A stretch of DNA of 64,000 nucleotides from Mycolicibacterium neworleansense (GCF_001245615.1 NZ_CWKH01000003.1:310001-374000), one strand, 5' to 3'; shown: positions 31,632-41,704, counted from the first letter of the stretch. Program-made: numbers and translations. Notes: generated from the sequence alone by a model not told the origin.

Positions 31632-31748
31632 TTCGCTTTCATCTAACTACGGCGTCCTCTTACCTATGCCCGATACCCAAGCCCACAGCCGGTAGCCCGG
31701 TGCCGGGCTCGGGTGGCCAATCTGTCTCGCCCTATAGTTCCAGTTCTG

Positions 31749-32171
31749 ATGATCGAACGCCCCGCCGCCCGCTACGGATCCCGCCAATTGTCCCGCCGGA
31801 CCCGGCGATGGATCACGTTTGCCCTGGTCGGTCTGGTGGTGGCAGCGGGTGTGATCCTCGCGGTAGTGGCCTTCCAGCGGCTTGGCACCGGTGAGGTGAA
31901 GGGCGAGCTCTCGGCCTACGAGCTGATCGACAACCAGACCGTGTCGGTGACGATCGGGGTGACCCGTCCCGACCCGTCGAAGCCCGTGGTGTGCATCGTC
32001 CGGGCCCGCTCGATCGACGGCAGCGAGACCGGCCGGCGCGAGATCCTGGTGGGCCCGTCGGATCAAACCGTGGTGCAGGTGACCGCGGAGGTGAAATCCA
32101 GCCGACCCCCCGTGATCGGCGATGTCTATGGTTGCGGGACGGACGTACCGTCTTACCTGGTGGCGCCCTGA
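31749..32171 (+). CDS. DUF4307 membrane-anchored protein
   Basis: A 140-aa protein with a basic N-terminus (ARYGSRQLSRRTRRW), one membrane helix (WITFALVGLVVAAGVILAVVAF) and an extracytoplasmic beta-rich domain with two Cys (VVCIVRAR and VYGCGTDV) that could form a disulfide. It is a DUF4307 member, Rv1081c by position, function unknown. The start is uncertain: the ATG at 31749 has a TATAGT -10-like box just upstream, fitting a leaderless transcript; the GTG at 31713 would add 12 residues. Confidence 0.82.
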   Translation: MIERPAARYGSRQLSRRTRRWITFALVGLVVAAGVILAVVAFQRLGTGEVKGELSAYELIDNQTVSVTIGVTRPDPSKPVVCIVRARSIDGSETGRREILVGPSDQTVVQVTAEVKSSRPPVIGDVYGCGTDVPSYLVAP

Positions 32172-32407
32172 TTTCGACGCCCGCAACAAACGTCGAACAG
32201 CCATTACGTGAAGATTCGTTGGCCGCTCGGTGGTACGATTGTCCGATACACGGTTCCTCGCTGGGGCCGTGTATTGCTGCATTAGCCCTCGATTAGGCGC
32301 TGACGCTCGCGGCAATACACGCGCCTGACCCCGGCCCGGAAACGACGGACTTCGTACGCGAGGAAGGCGCGAGAGCGCCGCAAAGCACTAGACAGGAGCG
32401 CGAGAAC
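32172..32407 (+). promoter_or_regulatory. greA promoter and structured leader
   Basis: An extended -10 motif TGGTACGAT sits at 32231-32239, giving a predicted leader of about 160 nt before greA. The leader holds a 13-bp stem with one mismatch (32268-32280 with 32309-32321). The loop sequence AGGCGC (32295-32300) is complementary to GCGCCT just after the stem (32321-32326), so a pseudoknot is possible. A second hairpin, GGCGC-GAGA-GCGCC (32366-32379), has a GNRA-type loop. The Shine-Dalgarno AGGAG follows at about 32394. No known riboswitch was recognised. Confidence 0.5.
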
Positions 32408-32902
32408 ATGACCGACACACAGGTCACCTGGCTCACTCAGGAAGCATTCGACCGGTTGAAGGCGGAGCTCGATCAGCTGATCGCCAACCGGCCGGTGATC
32501 GCCGCCGAGATCAACGACCGTCGCGAAGAGGGCGACCTGCGCGAGAACGGCGGCTATCACGCCGCCCGCGAGGAGCAGGGCCAGCAGGAGGCCCGCATCC
32601 GTCAGCTGCAGGAGCTGCTCAACAACGCCAAGGTCGGCGAGGCTCCCAAGCAGTCCGGCGTCGCGCTGCCCGGTTCGGTCGTCAAGGTGTACTACGACGA
32701 CGACAAGAAGGACACCGAGACGTTCCTGATCGCCACCCGCCAGGAGGGCATCAGCGACGGCAAGCTCGAGGTGTACTCCCCCAACTCACCGCTGGGCAGC
32801 GCACTGATCGACGCCAAGGTCGGCGAGTCGCGCACCTACACCGTGCCCAACGGCAACACCGTCAAGGTCACCCTCGTCAGCGCCGAGCCCTACCACGCCT
32901 GA
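32408..32902 (+). CDS. greA: Transcription elongation factor GreA
   Basis: A 164-aa Gre factor. The N-terminal coiled coil (residues ~10-80) carries the acidic tip loop [20 protein letters not shown] (the DxxENG/E tip that enters the polymerase channel). The C-terminal FKBP-like domain ends [14 protein letters not shown]...VTLVSAEPY. GreA stimulates cleavage of backtracked RNA by RNA polymerase. The ATG follows GACAGGAGCGCGAGAAC. Confidence 0.96.
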   Translation: MTDTQVTWLTQEAFDRLKAELDQLIANRPVIAAEINDRREEGDLRENGGYHAAREEQGQQEARIRQLQELLNNAKVGEAPKQSGVALPGSVVKVYYDDDKKDTETFLIATRQEGISDGKLEVYSPNSPLGSALIDAKVGESRTYTVPNGNTVKVTLVSAEPYHA

Positions 32903-32937
32903 CGGAACAGCCCGGGCAAAGCACTACAGTCGGGGAA

Positions 32938-33609
32938 ATGGCGCAGATCGCCGAAGACCTGTTCTTGCTGTTGCTGGACAACGCAGCCGCTCAGCCCGGG
33001 CTTGACCGCCACCGCAGGGAGAAAGTACTCAGCGCCGCAGTTCTGCTGGATCTCGCCTACGCCTGCCGTATCCGCCCGGCCATGACCGGCGAACCGATCG
33101 AAGCCGGTCGGCTGATCGCGTTGGCCGGTGATTGGCCCGCCGACCCGGTGGGTGACCCCGCGTTCGAGCTACTGCAACGCCGTCCGTTGCCGGCCGGTAC
33201 CGCACTGGCCAAGCTCGGCAGGCACACCCAGTCGAACCTGGAGCAGCATCTCGAACGGCTGGGGCAGATCCGTCGGGTCCGCATGCCCGGCAAGGGGTTT
33301 CCCGGCAAGACGGTGTACTGCTGGCCGCTGACCAACCGGGACCGGGTCAGCAATGCCCGGGCGGCCCTGCTGGCCGCCTTGTTCGACGGCCACAACCCGG
33401 TACCGGCCATCGCCGCGATCATCTGCCTGCTGCATGCCGTGGACGGCCTGGGCGCCGTGCTGAGCCTCAACGACCGGGGCTGGCGGTGGGTGCATGCCCG
33501 GTCCACCGAAATCGCCACGGGCTTTTGGCTGGACGAGTCCGCGTCGGCACTGCCCGAGATGAATCTGGCAGTGACGACGGCGGCGTTGCGTCCGGCCCTG
33601 ATGGCCTAG
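32938..33609 (+). CDS. GPP34 (GOLPH3/Vps74-like) family protein
   Basis: A 223-aa protein of the GPP34 family. The diagnostic N-terminus is IAEDLFLLLLDNAAAQPG, followed by the helical repeats LSAAVLLDLAYACRI, GRIRRVRMPGKG-type middle and NARAALLAALFDGHNP. Eukaryotic GOLPH3 binds phosphatidylinositol-4-phosphate on Golgi membranes; actinobacterial members have no established role. The ATG lies 35 bp after greA, with GGGGAA upstream, so it may be co-transcribed with greA. It is convergent with metB. Confidence 0.85.
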   Translation: MAQIAEDLFLLLLDNAAAQPGLDRHRREKVLSAAVLLDLAYACRIRPAMTGEPIEAGRLIALAGDWPADPVGDPAFELLQRRPLPAGTALAKLGRHTQSNLEQHLERLGQIRRVRMPGKGFPGKTVYCWPLTNRDRVSNARAALLAALFDGHNPVPAIAAIICLLHAVDGLGAVLSLNDRGWRWVHARSTEIATGFWLDESASALPEMNLAVTTAALRPALMA

Positions 33610-33622
33610 GGTTTCCCCGGCG

Positions 33623-34780
33623 TTACTTGCCGAGGGCCTGTTCGAGGTCGGCCAGCAGATCGGCGGCGTGCTCGATACCCACCGACAGGCGCACCAGGTT
33701 GTCGGGCACCTCCAGCTGCGAGCCCGCGGTCGACGCATGCGTCATGGCCCCCGGGTACTCGATCAACGATTCCACCCCGCCGAGCGATTCCGCGAGGATG
33801 AAAAGCTCGGTCCGCGAGCACAATTCACGCGCAGCACGCGGTCCGCCGCGCAACTGCAGGCTCACCATCCCACCGAACCCGGTCATCTGGCGCGCCGCCA
33901 CGTCGTGGTTGGGGTGGCTGACCAGACCGGGATACAGCACGGTCTCGACTGCCGGGTGCCCGTCGAGGAATTCGGCTATCAGCGCGGCGTTTTCGCTGTG
34001 CTGACGCATCCGCAGCACCAGCGTCTTGAGCCCACGCATCGTCAGGTACGCGTCGAACGGTCCCGGCACCGCCCCGGCGCCGTTCTGCAGGAACGCGAAT
34101 GCCGCGTCGAGTTCCTCATCGTTGGTCAGCAGAGCGCCGCCCACCACATCCGAGTGTCCACCGATGTACTTGGTGGTCGAATGCAGCACGATGTCGGCAC
34201 CGAACAGCAGCGGCTGCTGCAGCGCCGGCGAGGCAAACGTGTTGTCCACCAACACCTTCACCCCCGACGACGATGCGATCTGCACGATCCCGGCGATGTC
34301 GGCCACACTCAGCAGCGGATTGGTCGGGGTCTCCACCCAGATCAGCCGGGTGCGCGGGGTCAGCGCCGAGCGCACCGCATCCAGGTCGCTCAACGGGACC
34401 GGGGTATGGGTGACTCCCCACTGGGAGAACACCTTGTCGATGAGCCTGAACGTACCGCCGTAGGCGTCGTCGGGGATCACCACATGATCGCCGGGCCGCA
34501 GGACTGCACGCAGCGCACAGTCGGTGGCGGCCATGCCCGAGCTGAACGCGCGCCCGTAGGCGGCTTCCTCGACCGCCGCCAGCGCCGACTCCAGGGCCTG
34601 ACGGGTGGGGTTTCCGGTGCGGGCGTACTCGAATCCGCCGCGCAACCCGCCGACGCCGTCCTGGGCGAAGGTCGAACTGGCATAGATCGGGGTGTTGACG
34701 GCTCCGGTGCCCGGATCGGGCCGGTAACCGGCGTGGATGGCTTTTGTGGCCAGACCGTGCCACCTGCGCTGTTCACTCAT
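33623..34780 (-). CDS. metB: Cystathionine gamma-synthase
   Basis: A 385-aa Cys/Met-metabolism PLP enzyme. The PLP lysine is in LHSTTKYIGGHSDVVGG, and EYARTGNPTR and FSSGMAATDCAL are typical. MetB joins O-succinylhomoserine (or the acetyl ester) with cysteine to form cystathionine. Cystathionine beta-synthase lies 2 kb away on the same strand, so both transsulfuration directions are represented locally. The family also includes gamma-lyases; assignment as MetB follows mycobacterial synteny (Rv1079). Confidence 0.93.
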   Translation of the reverse strand: MSEQRRWHGLATKAIHAGYRPDPGTGAVNTPIYASSTFAQDGVGGLRGGFEYARTGNPTRQALESALAAVEEAAYGRAFSSGMAATDCALRAVLRPGDHVVIPDDAYGGTFRLIDKVFSQWGVTHTPVPLSDLDAVRSALTPRTRLIWVETPTNPLLSVADIAGIVQIASSSGVKVLVDNTFASPALQQPLLFGADIVLHSTTKYIGGHSDVVGGALLTNDEELDAAFAFLQNGAGAVPGPFDAYLTMRGLKTLVLRMRQHSENAALIAEFLDGHPAVETVLYPGLVSHPNHDVAARQMTGFGGMVSLQLRGGPRAARELCSRTELFILAESLGGVESLIEYPGAMTHASTAGSQLEVPDNLVRLSVGIEHAADLLADLEQALGK

Positions 34781-34797
34781 AACGCGTCGAGCCTATC

Positions 34798-34823
34798 GGG
34801 GCGGGCACGAACGCGCCCGCCCC
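34798..34823 (-). terminator. GC-rich hairpin after the TM2 gene
   Basis: Arms GGGGCGGGC (34798-34806) and GCCCGCCCC (34815-34823), a perfect 9-bp stem with an 8-nt loop, between the TM2 gene stop and the metB start. Confidence 0.65.
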
Positions 34824-34839
34824 ACCACCTCACGACGGT

Positions 34840-35349
34840 TCAGTTGCGCAGCTTGCGGCCGTACTTGTCGGGCACCGACCGGGTGAACATCATGACCGCA
34901 TCCACCACGGCCCAGATTCCGACGCCGACACAGATGAAGAGGCCGACGATCAGCCACGACGTGAGGATGCCGAGAATGGTCAGGCCCAGCTGGATCGCGC
35001 CGATGTTGGTGGAGCCGATGTAGAAGCGTCCGATGCCGAAACCGCCAAGGAAGAACTGCAGGAGACCGGCCGTGATGGCCGACTTGTCCGACAGCGGCTC
35101 GCCGGTCAAGGGGTCACGACCGTAGGGCGCGGCCGGATCAGCGGGATAGGCACCGTACGGCTGCGGCTGCCCCGGGTATCCGGGCGGCGGCCCCTGGGGT
35201 GGGTACCCGCCGTATGGCTGGAATCCCTGTGGCGGCATTCCTTGCGGGGGCATACCCGGCGGCGGGAAACCCTGCGGGGGCAGTCCCTGAGCGGGCGGAC
35301 CCTGCGGAGGCAGCCCGTAGTTGTCTCCCGGCTGATTTGGCATAGACAT
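34840..35349 (-). CDS. Pro/Gly-rich TM2 domain membrane protein
   Basis: A 169-aa protein. The first ~75 residues are a low-complexity Pro/Gln/Gly tail with repeats such as PPQGFPPPGMPPQGMPPQG. A TM2 domain follows: two helices around the turn GFGIGRFYIGSTNIGAIQLG, preceded by SDKSAITAGLLQFFLGG. Such proteins are common in actinobacteria with unknown function; the disordered tail may scaffold interactions. The ATG at 35349 or 35343 may be used. A strong hairpin separates it from the upstream Pro-rich membrane protein gene. Confidence 0.86.
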   Translation of the reverse strand: MSMPNQPGDNYGLPPQGPPAQGLPPQGFPPPGMPPQGMPPQGFQPYGGYPPQGPPPGYPGQPQPYGAYPADPAAPYGRDPLTGEPLSDKSAITAGLLQFFLGGFGIGRFYIGSTNIGAIQLGLTILGILTSWLIVGLFICVGVGIWAVVDAVMMFTRSVPDKYGRKLRN

Positions 35350-35401
35350 TGCGGCCCCGACTTTCTGCGAATGCGCTTGATTCAAATGATGTCACGGACC
35401 A

Positions 35402-35448
35402 CAACGCCCACGGCGCAGACATTTTCGCCTTACGCGCCGTGGGCGTTG
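35402..35448 (-). terminator. Strong hairpin between the two Pro-rich membrane protein genes
   Basis: Perfect 15-bp stem: CAACGCCCACGGCGC (35402-35416) and its complement (35434-35448) with a 17-nt loop. It lies 11 bp beyond the stop of the 35460 gene, just upstream of the TM2 gene. Confidence 0.8.
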
Positions 35449-35459
35449 GGTTCGGTTTG

Positions 35460-36557
35460 TTACTGCGAGAGCGGCGCCACCTGGCCACCGCTGAGACGGC
35501 GCCACGCGTACACCTGGATGAGCAGAACCAAGGGGTAGGCGATGATCAAGCCGAGCCCGCACGGGATCGCGCCGATGATCACGATGGCGACCATCGCGAG
35601 CACGGTGAGAAACACCGTGCCGAAGTTGGGCTTCACCAGTTGGAAGCTTGCCTTGACCGCGTCGACGCCCTTGAGATTGCGGTCGACGGCGGCGACCGTC
35701 GTGAACAGGAACAAGACGGCCATCACCACGTCAGCGATGAAGGCCAGCGGCATCGTGACGAACCAGAGCGCCCCGACCAAGAGCGTGGGGAGCTGCAGCA
35801 CGAAGTTGACCGCGAAAAAGATCGCACCGACGATCACCGTCGCGATGATCACGTTTCCGACATTGCGCGGCTTGAAGAACGATCCGAGCGTCACGGGCTG
35901 GCCGTTGGCGATGTCGAGCAGCCCTGCGGTGTATGCCGCGGCGATCCAGCCACTGACGATCAGCATCACGATGAGCCCGACGAACAGCACGGCGCCGCCG
36001 GCGACGCTGAGGTCTCCCGACGATGCCGAGAAGCTGAAGCCGTCGTCGTAGGACTCGTAGGTGCTGGTGGAATCGGGCGAAACGGCACCGGCAATCAGGT
36101 TGAAGATGAACCAGATTGCGCCGGATGCCAGACCGAACACCAGACCCGGCACGATCAGCTCGACCGGATGCTTGAGGAACTTGTTCCAGGCCCAGGAGAA
36201 GGCGTCACCGACGCTGTACGGCGCGGCGCCGAAGCCGGGACCGCCCGCGGCCGGGTAGCCGGCCGGCGGGTAACCGCCCTGTTGCGGCGGGGGCGGATAA
36301 CCGCCGGGAGGCGGGTAACCACCAGGCGGCGGGTAGCCGCCGGGCGGGGGGTAGCCGCCACCCTGCGGCGGGGGCGGGGGCGGGAATCCGCCTTGTTGCG
36401 GCGGAGGCGGATAACCACCGGGAGGAGGTGGCGGATAGCCACCACCACCGGGCGGCGGAGGCGGCGGGTAACCACCCTGCTGGGGCGGAGGTGGAGGCGG
36501 ATATCCACCCTCTGGCGGCGGCGGGTAATTCCCGGGCGGGGGCGGTTGATCGGTCAC
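35460..36557 (-). CDS. Membrane protein with long Tyr-Pro-Pro-Gly repeat N-terminus
   Basis: A 365-aa protein. The first ~105 residues are tandem GGYPPPPP / GGYPPPGG repeats, resembling the tail of the mycobacterial proline-rich antigen Pra, which sits at this place in M. tuberculosis. The rest is different from Pra: about six membrane helices starting after FSWAWNKFLKHPVELIVPG. The function is unknown. The GTG at 36557 is preferred because GAGGAG lies ~10 nt upstream. The repeat DNA is prone to slippage, so tail length may vary between strains. Confidence 0.83.
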   Translation of the reverse strand: MTDQPPPPGNYPPPPEGGYPPPPPPQQGGYPPPPPPGGGGYPPPPPGGYPPPPQQGGFPPPPPPQGGGYPPPGGYPPPGGYPPPGGYPPPPQQGGYPPAGYPAAGGPGFGAAPYSVGDAFSWAWNKFLKHPVELIVPGLVFGLASGAIWFIFNLIAGAVSPDSTSTYESYDDGFSFSASSGDLSVAGGAVLFVGLIVMLIVSGWIAAAYTAGLLDIANGQPVTLGSFFKPRNVGNVIIATVIVGAIFFAVNFVLQLPTLLVGALWFVTMPLAFIADVVMAVLFLFTTVAAVDRNLKGVDAVKASFQLVKPNFGTVFLTVLAMVAIVIIGAIPCGLGLIIAYPLVLLIQVYAWRRLSGGQVAPLSQ

Positions 36558-36827
36558 GTCGAAAGCTCTCCTCATCTGCCAATAGCGATCCGCGCACGGA
36601 CGCTACTTTCTGCCAGCACCTAGATGTACAGACTGCTCCACAGGCAGATTACGCACCGTCAACCCCGTTTGACAGGTCAACACGAGCGCATTTGCCGGGC
36701 ACATCGGGACGTTCGTCGCCGTGGGCGGTGATGCTGTCTGAGTTTGCCGGCCCGCGGCCAGCTCACCCTAGCTGAGAAGTAGCTGGAGACAAGGTATTCC
36801 ACGCGGCGCGAGGCGCCGCGAGCCTGT
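36558..36827. other. Intergenic region, promoter of the Pro-rich membrane protein and cbs 3' end
   Basis: 270 bp without a supported gene. An 8-bp hairpin CGCGGCGC-GAG-GCGCCGCG (36802-36820) lies just past the cbs stop and is the likely cbs termination structure. The rest is presumed leader and promoter of the Pro-rich membrane protein gene. Confidence 0.55.
36802..36820 (-). terminator. Compact hairpin after cbs
   Basis: Perfect 8-bp GC stem with a 3-nt loop GAG, 7 bp beyond the cbs stop; a weak T-run is not evident. Confidence 0.55.
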
Positions 36828-38222
36828 CTAGTGCCTGCCGCCGCCCTCGGACAGGAATCCGAGCAGGTCGTGGCGGGTCAGCACGCCGACGGGCTTGCCC
36901 TCCTCGACGACCATCACCGCGTCGCAGTCCCGCAGCGATTTGGCCGCGGTGGAAACCAGTTCCCCCGCACCGATCAACGGCAACGCCGGGCTCATGTGCT
37001 CGGCGACCGCGTCGGCCAGCTTCGCCCGGCCCTCGAACACCGCGGACAGCAGTTCCCGTTCGGACACGCTGCCGGCAACTTCGCCGGCCATCACCGGAGG
37101 CTCGGCGCCGACCACCGGCATCTGGGAGACGCCGTATTCCCGGAGGATGCCGATCGCGTCGCGCACCGTCTCCGACGGATGGGTGTGCACCAGGTCGGGC
37201 AGCGCGCCGGACTTGCCGCGCAATACGTCACCGACGGTGGACTGCTCGATCGAACCGTCCAGCCGGTTGCGCAGGAACCCGTACGACGACATCCAGGCGT
37301 CGTTGAAAATCTTTGAGAGATAACCGCGTCCGCCGTCGGGCAGCAGCACCACGACGACCGAGTCCGGTCCGGCCTTGCGGGCCACCTCCAGTGCGGCGAC
37401 CACCGCCATACCGCAGGATCCACCGACCAGCAGCGCCTCTTCGCGGGCCAGCCGCCGGGTCATGTCGAACGAATCGGCGTCGGAGACGGCGATGATCCCG
37501 TCGGGCACCGACGGGTCGTAGGCCGACGGCCAAAAATCCTCGCCGACGCCTTCCACCAGGTACGGCCGCCCGGTCCCACCGGAGTACACCGAGCCCTCGG
37601 GATCGGCACCGATCACCTGAACCTTGCCGTCCGATACCTCTTTGAGGTAGCGGCCGGTACCGGTGATGGTGCCGCCGGTGCCGACGCCGGCGACGAAGTG
37701 CGTGACGGTGCCTTCGGTGTCGGCCCAGATCTCCGGGCCGGTCGTCTCGTAGTGGCTCTCCGGCCCCATCGGGTTGGAGTACTGGTCGGGCTTCCAGGCG
37801 CCGTCGATCTCCTCGACGAGACGGTTGGAGACGCTGTAGTAGCTGTCCGGGTGGTCCGGCGGCACCGCCGTCGGGCACACCACGACGTCAGCACCATAGG
37901 CGCGCAACACATTCTGCTTGTCTTCACTGACCTTGTCGGGGCAGACGAAGATGCACTTGTAGCCGCGGGTCTGGGCCACCAGGGCCAGACCGACGCCGGT
38001 GTTGCCGGACGTCGGCTCGACGATGGTGCCGCCCGGCTTGAGCTCGCCGCTGGCCTCGGCGGCCTCGATCATCTTGGCCGCGATGCGGTCCTTCGAGCTG
38101 CCGCCGGGGTTCAGGTACTCGATCTTGGCCAGGACCTTGCCCGAGCCTTCGGGGACAACCGAGTTCAGCTGAACCAGCGGGGTGTTGCCGATGAGCTCAC
38201 TGATGTGCCTGGCGATGCGCAT
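36828..38222 (-). CDS. cbs: Cystathionine beta-synthase
   Basis: A 464-aa PLP enzyme that condenses serine and homocysteine to cystathionine. The PLP lysine is Lys44 in NPGGSSKDRIA; TSGNTGVGLALV and the GTGGTITGTGRYLKE phosphate loop follow. Residues ~330-460 are a pair of CBS domains (HTHPSETVRDAIGILREYGVSQMPVV and VVEEGKPVGVLTRHDLLGFL), usually regulatory. The heme-binding extension of human CBS is absent. It corresponds to Rv1077. Confidence 0.95.
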   Translation of the reverse strand: MRIARHISELIGNTPLVQLNSVVPEGSGKVLAKIEYLNPGGSSKDRIAAKMIEAAEASGELKPGGTIVEPTSGNTGVGLALVAQTRGYKCIFVCPDKVSEDKQNVLRAYGADVVVCPTAVPPDHPDSYYSVSNRLVEEIDGAWKPDQYSNPMGPESHYETTGPEIWADTEGTVTHFVAGVGTGGTITGTGRYLKEVSDGKVQVIGADPEGSVYSGGTGRPYLVEGVGEDFWPSAYDPSVPDGIIAVSDADSFDMTRRLAREEALLVGGSCGMAVVAALEVARKAGPDSVVVVLLPDGGRGYLSKIFNDAWMSSYGFLRNRLDGSIEQSTVGDVLRGKSGALPDLVHTHPSETVRDAIGILREYGVSQMPVVGAEPPVMAGEVAGSVSERELLSAVFEGRAKLADAVAEHMSPALPLIGAGELVSTAAKSLRDCDAVMVVEEGKPVGVLTRHDLLGFLSEGGGRH

Positions 38223-38251
38223 ACGTCAATGGTCTCAGGCCCGCCGAAAGC

Positions 38252-39289
38252 TCACCAGGTGGCCTCTCGAATGTATTCGCCGATCTGGCGCAACGAACGC
38301 TTCGCTTCGGACACCAGAGGTGATGCGAGCTGGAAGACATGCATCTGACCGGGCCAGATGCGGAGCTCGACGGGAACGCCGGCGGCCGCCAGCATGTGCG
38401 CGGCTTTTCGCGCATCGCTGAGCAGAACCTCCGAGCCCGACGCGTGGATCAGCGTGCGCGGCAGGCCGGGCTCGACATGATCGAGCGGCTCGTAGACATG
38501 CTCGCCCTTGCGTTTGGCCGCGGCTTCGATGAGTTCGACGAGGGCGTCGAACGCCTTGGCCGGGAACATCGCGTCGGAGTGCATGTTCGGGTGATTGGCC
38601 CGGGACTCGTTGTCGATCTCGAACAGCGGCGACATCGTCACCAGCGCGGCCGGGACCTCGTCCTCGTCGAGTAGCCGCTCGGCCAGCGCCAGCGACAGGT
38701 AACCGCCGGCCGAGTCACCGGCCAGCACGATCTGGTCCGGCTGGTAGCCGGTCAGCCGCAGCCACTGGTAGGCGTCGTAACAGTCGTCGAGCGCGGTGCC
38801 CACCGAGTGCTTGGGGACCATCCGGTAATCGACGACCAGGACCGGGCTGTCGGCATATCCCGACAGGGCCGTGACGATCCCGGAGTGCGTGTTGGCCCCG
38901 CAGGCCAGGAACGCACCGCCGTGCAGGTACAGGATGACGCTGCGTTTCCCATCGGCGGGCAGGACGCCGTCGGCCCGAACGAGCTGCGCGGTGCAGTGCG
39001 GCAGCGCGATGGTGGCCTTGATGGTCCCGGGGGCCGGGCGGAGCAGCCGGGCGGCGAAATTGACAAGCCCGAACGGCCACGGCAGATGCGGTACCTGGCT
39101 ACCAATTGCCAAGGTCGGCTTGATTGTCAGCATGGCCGCCAGCGAAGCCAGTCGGCCTGCCAGGCTCGGGCCGTCCTCGACCACCTCGACGGGTGCGCCG
39201 TCACTGACCGGAAACCTACGCCCGCGGTACGCCCTAGCTGGGCCTATACCAGCATGATGAGACCTGGATACCTTGCTCGGTGCAGTCAT
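38252..39289 (-). CDS. lipU: HSL-type alpha/beta hydrolase (LipU-like esterase)
   Basis: A 345-aa hormone-sensitive-lipase family esterase. The oxyanion motif HGGAF is at residues 123-127 and the nucleophile Ser193 lies in GDSAGG. The likely acid and His are in the C-terminal SGSEVLLSDA and GQMHVFQL segments. It hydrolyses short to medium acyl esters in related proteins; the substrate is unknown. The ATG at 39289 is supported by AGGAAG 8 nt upstream. It matches Rv1076 in position, next to cbs. Confidence 0.9.
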   Translation of the reverse strand: MTAPSKVSRSHHAGIGPARAYRGRRFPVSDGAPVEVVEDGPSLAGRLASLAAMLTIKPTLAIGSQVPHLPWPFGLVNFAARLLRPAPGTIKATIALPHCTAQLVRADGVLPADGKRSVILYLHGGAFLACGANTHSGIVTALSGYADSPVLVVDYRMVPKHSVGTALDDCYDAYQWLRLTGYQPDQIVLAGDSAGGYLSLALAERLLDEDEVPAALVTMSPLFEIDNESRANHPNMHSDAMFPAKAFDALVELIEAAAKRKGEHVYEPLDHVEPGLPRTLIHASGSEVLLSDARKAAHMLAAAGVPVELRIWPGQMHVFQLASPLVSEAKRSLRQIGEYIREATW

Positions 39290-39481
39290 CGTCACCACTT
39301 CCTACGTCTTTGTAGTGCTAGGTGAGCTTCGTCACTCAGACAACCCGGGTAACTTAGCTTGACATCCGTAAACAGTTCAACAGTCAAATAAACTGAATTG
39401 ATACCGGACTTGATACAGCACCGTGATCGCCACGCTGCGCCGCCACGCTGACAACCCGTCTGATCCACCTAAACTGGTCTC
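39290..39481. promoter_or_regulatory. Divergent lipU / SGNH hydrolase promoter region
   Basis: 192 bp including an AT-rich stretch at 39360-39415. For lipU a TTGAAC box and a TAAGTT box 18 bp apart can be read on the minus strand (about 39350-39380). No operator-like palindrome stands out. Confidence 0.4.
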
Positions 39482-40429
39482 GTGGGCACACCGCGTCGGT
39501 CGACCATCGCCCTTGCCGCTGCGGCGACGTTGGCGTCTACGGGATCGGCCTATATCGGAGCACGCAACTTGTTGAGCGGGCAGGCCAACCAGGCTCGTCA
39601 GGTCATCCCCAAGTCGTGGGACATCCCGCCGCGCGCCGACGGCGTGTATGTCCCCGGGGGCGGGCCGGTGCAGAAGTGGGAACGCGGCGTCCCATTCGAC
39701 CTGCACCTGATGATCTTCGGAGACTCCACGGCCACCGGCTACGGCTGCCGGGTGGCCGACGAGGTGCCGGGCGTGCTGATCGCACGGGGCGTGGCCGAGC
39801 AGTTCGGCGAACGAGTTCGCTTGAGCACCAAGGCGATTGTCGGCGCCACATCCAAGGGACTGTCCGGTCAGATCGACGCGATGTTCGTCGCAGGACCACC
39901 GCCGGATGCCGCCGTGATCATGATCGGCGCCAACGACATCACCAAACCCAACGGCATCGGGCCGTCGGCACGCCGGGTCGGCGACGCCGTACGCCGGCTG
40001 CGTTCGGCCGGTGCCGTCGTCGTGGTCGGCACCTGTCCCGACTTCGGGGTGATCACCGCCATCCCCCAGCCTCTGCGCACCGTCGCGCGCAATCTCGGCC
40101 TGCGTCTGGCCCGCGCCCAGGCCGCCGCGGTGCGGGCCGCGGGCGGGGTACCCGTGCCGTTCTCCGATCTGCTGGCCCCGGACTTCTACAAGTCCCCTGA
40201 CCTGCTGTTCTCCGACGACATGTTCCATCCGTCGGCCGCCGGCTATGCCCTGGCGGCCAAGCAGTTGCTGCCTGCGCTGTGCACCGCCCTGGGCGAGTGG
40301 GACGGGGATGCGGCACTGGAATCCGGCGCCGCCGACACCCACACATTGCTGGGCCGCCTCGGCGGTGTCAGCCGGTTGTGGCGCCGCTCGACCGGGGTGC
40401 CCGCACCCATCGTGGTGCACGCGGGCTAG
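39482..40429 (+). CDS. Exported or membrane-tethered SGNH/GDSL hydrolase
   Basis: A 315-aa SGNH esterase. Block I is FGDSTATGYG (nucleophile Ser), block III is IGANDI and block V is DDMFHPSAAGY with the catalytic Asp/His. A hydrophobic N-terminal segment (STIALAAAATLASTGSAYIGA) suggests export or anchoring. It corresponds to Rv1075c, described as a secreted-type esterase. The start is the GTG at 39482; no clear Shine-Dalgarno is visible. Confidence 0.9.
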   Translation: MGTPRRSTIALAAAATLASTGSAYIGARNLLSGQANQARQVIPKSWDIPPRADGVYVPGGGPVQKWERGVPFDLHLMIFGDSTATGYGCRVADEVPGVLIARGVAEQFGERVRLSTKAIVGATSKGLSGQIDAMFVAGPPPDAAVIMIGANDITKPNGIGPSARRVGDAVRRLRSAGAVVVVGTCPDFGVITAIPQPLRTVARNLGLRLARAQAAAVRAAGGVPVPFSDLLAPDFYKSPDLLFSDDMFHPSAAGYALAAKQLLPALCTALGEWDGDAALESGAADTHTLLGRLGGVSRLWRRSTGVPAPIVVHAG

Positions 40430-40474
40430 TTTCAACCTGAGTTTTCTAAGCCATTCGATCTCCCAGGAGCCGTC

Positions 40475-41692
<1,218 letters not shown>

Positions 41693-41704
41693 TTTGCTTT
41701 TCGC

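Noticed and set aside
32268..32326. Known riboswitch class in the greA leader
   Set aside because: Folded shape is suggestive, but I see no conserved core of any riboswitch family I know; kept only as an unassigned structured leader.
33668..35023. 451-aa plus-strand open frame across metB
   Set aside because: Antisense to metB; Arg/His-rich with no recognisable motif.
36240..36540. CRISPR-like repeated DNA
   Set aside because: The repeats are contiguous, coding and in frame (Gly-Tyr-Pro-Pro units); no spacers.
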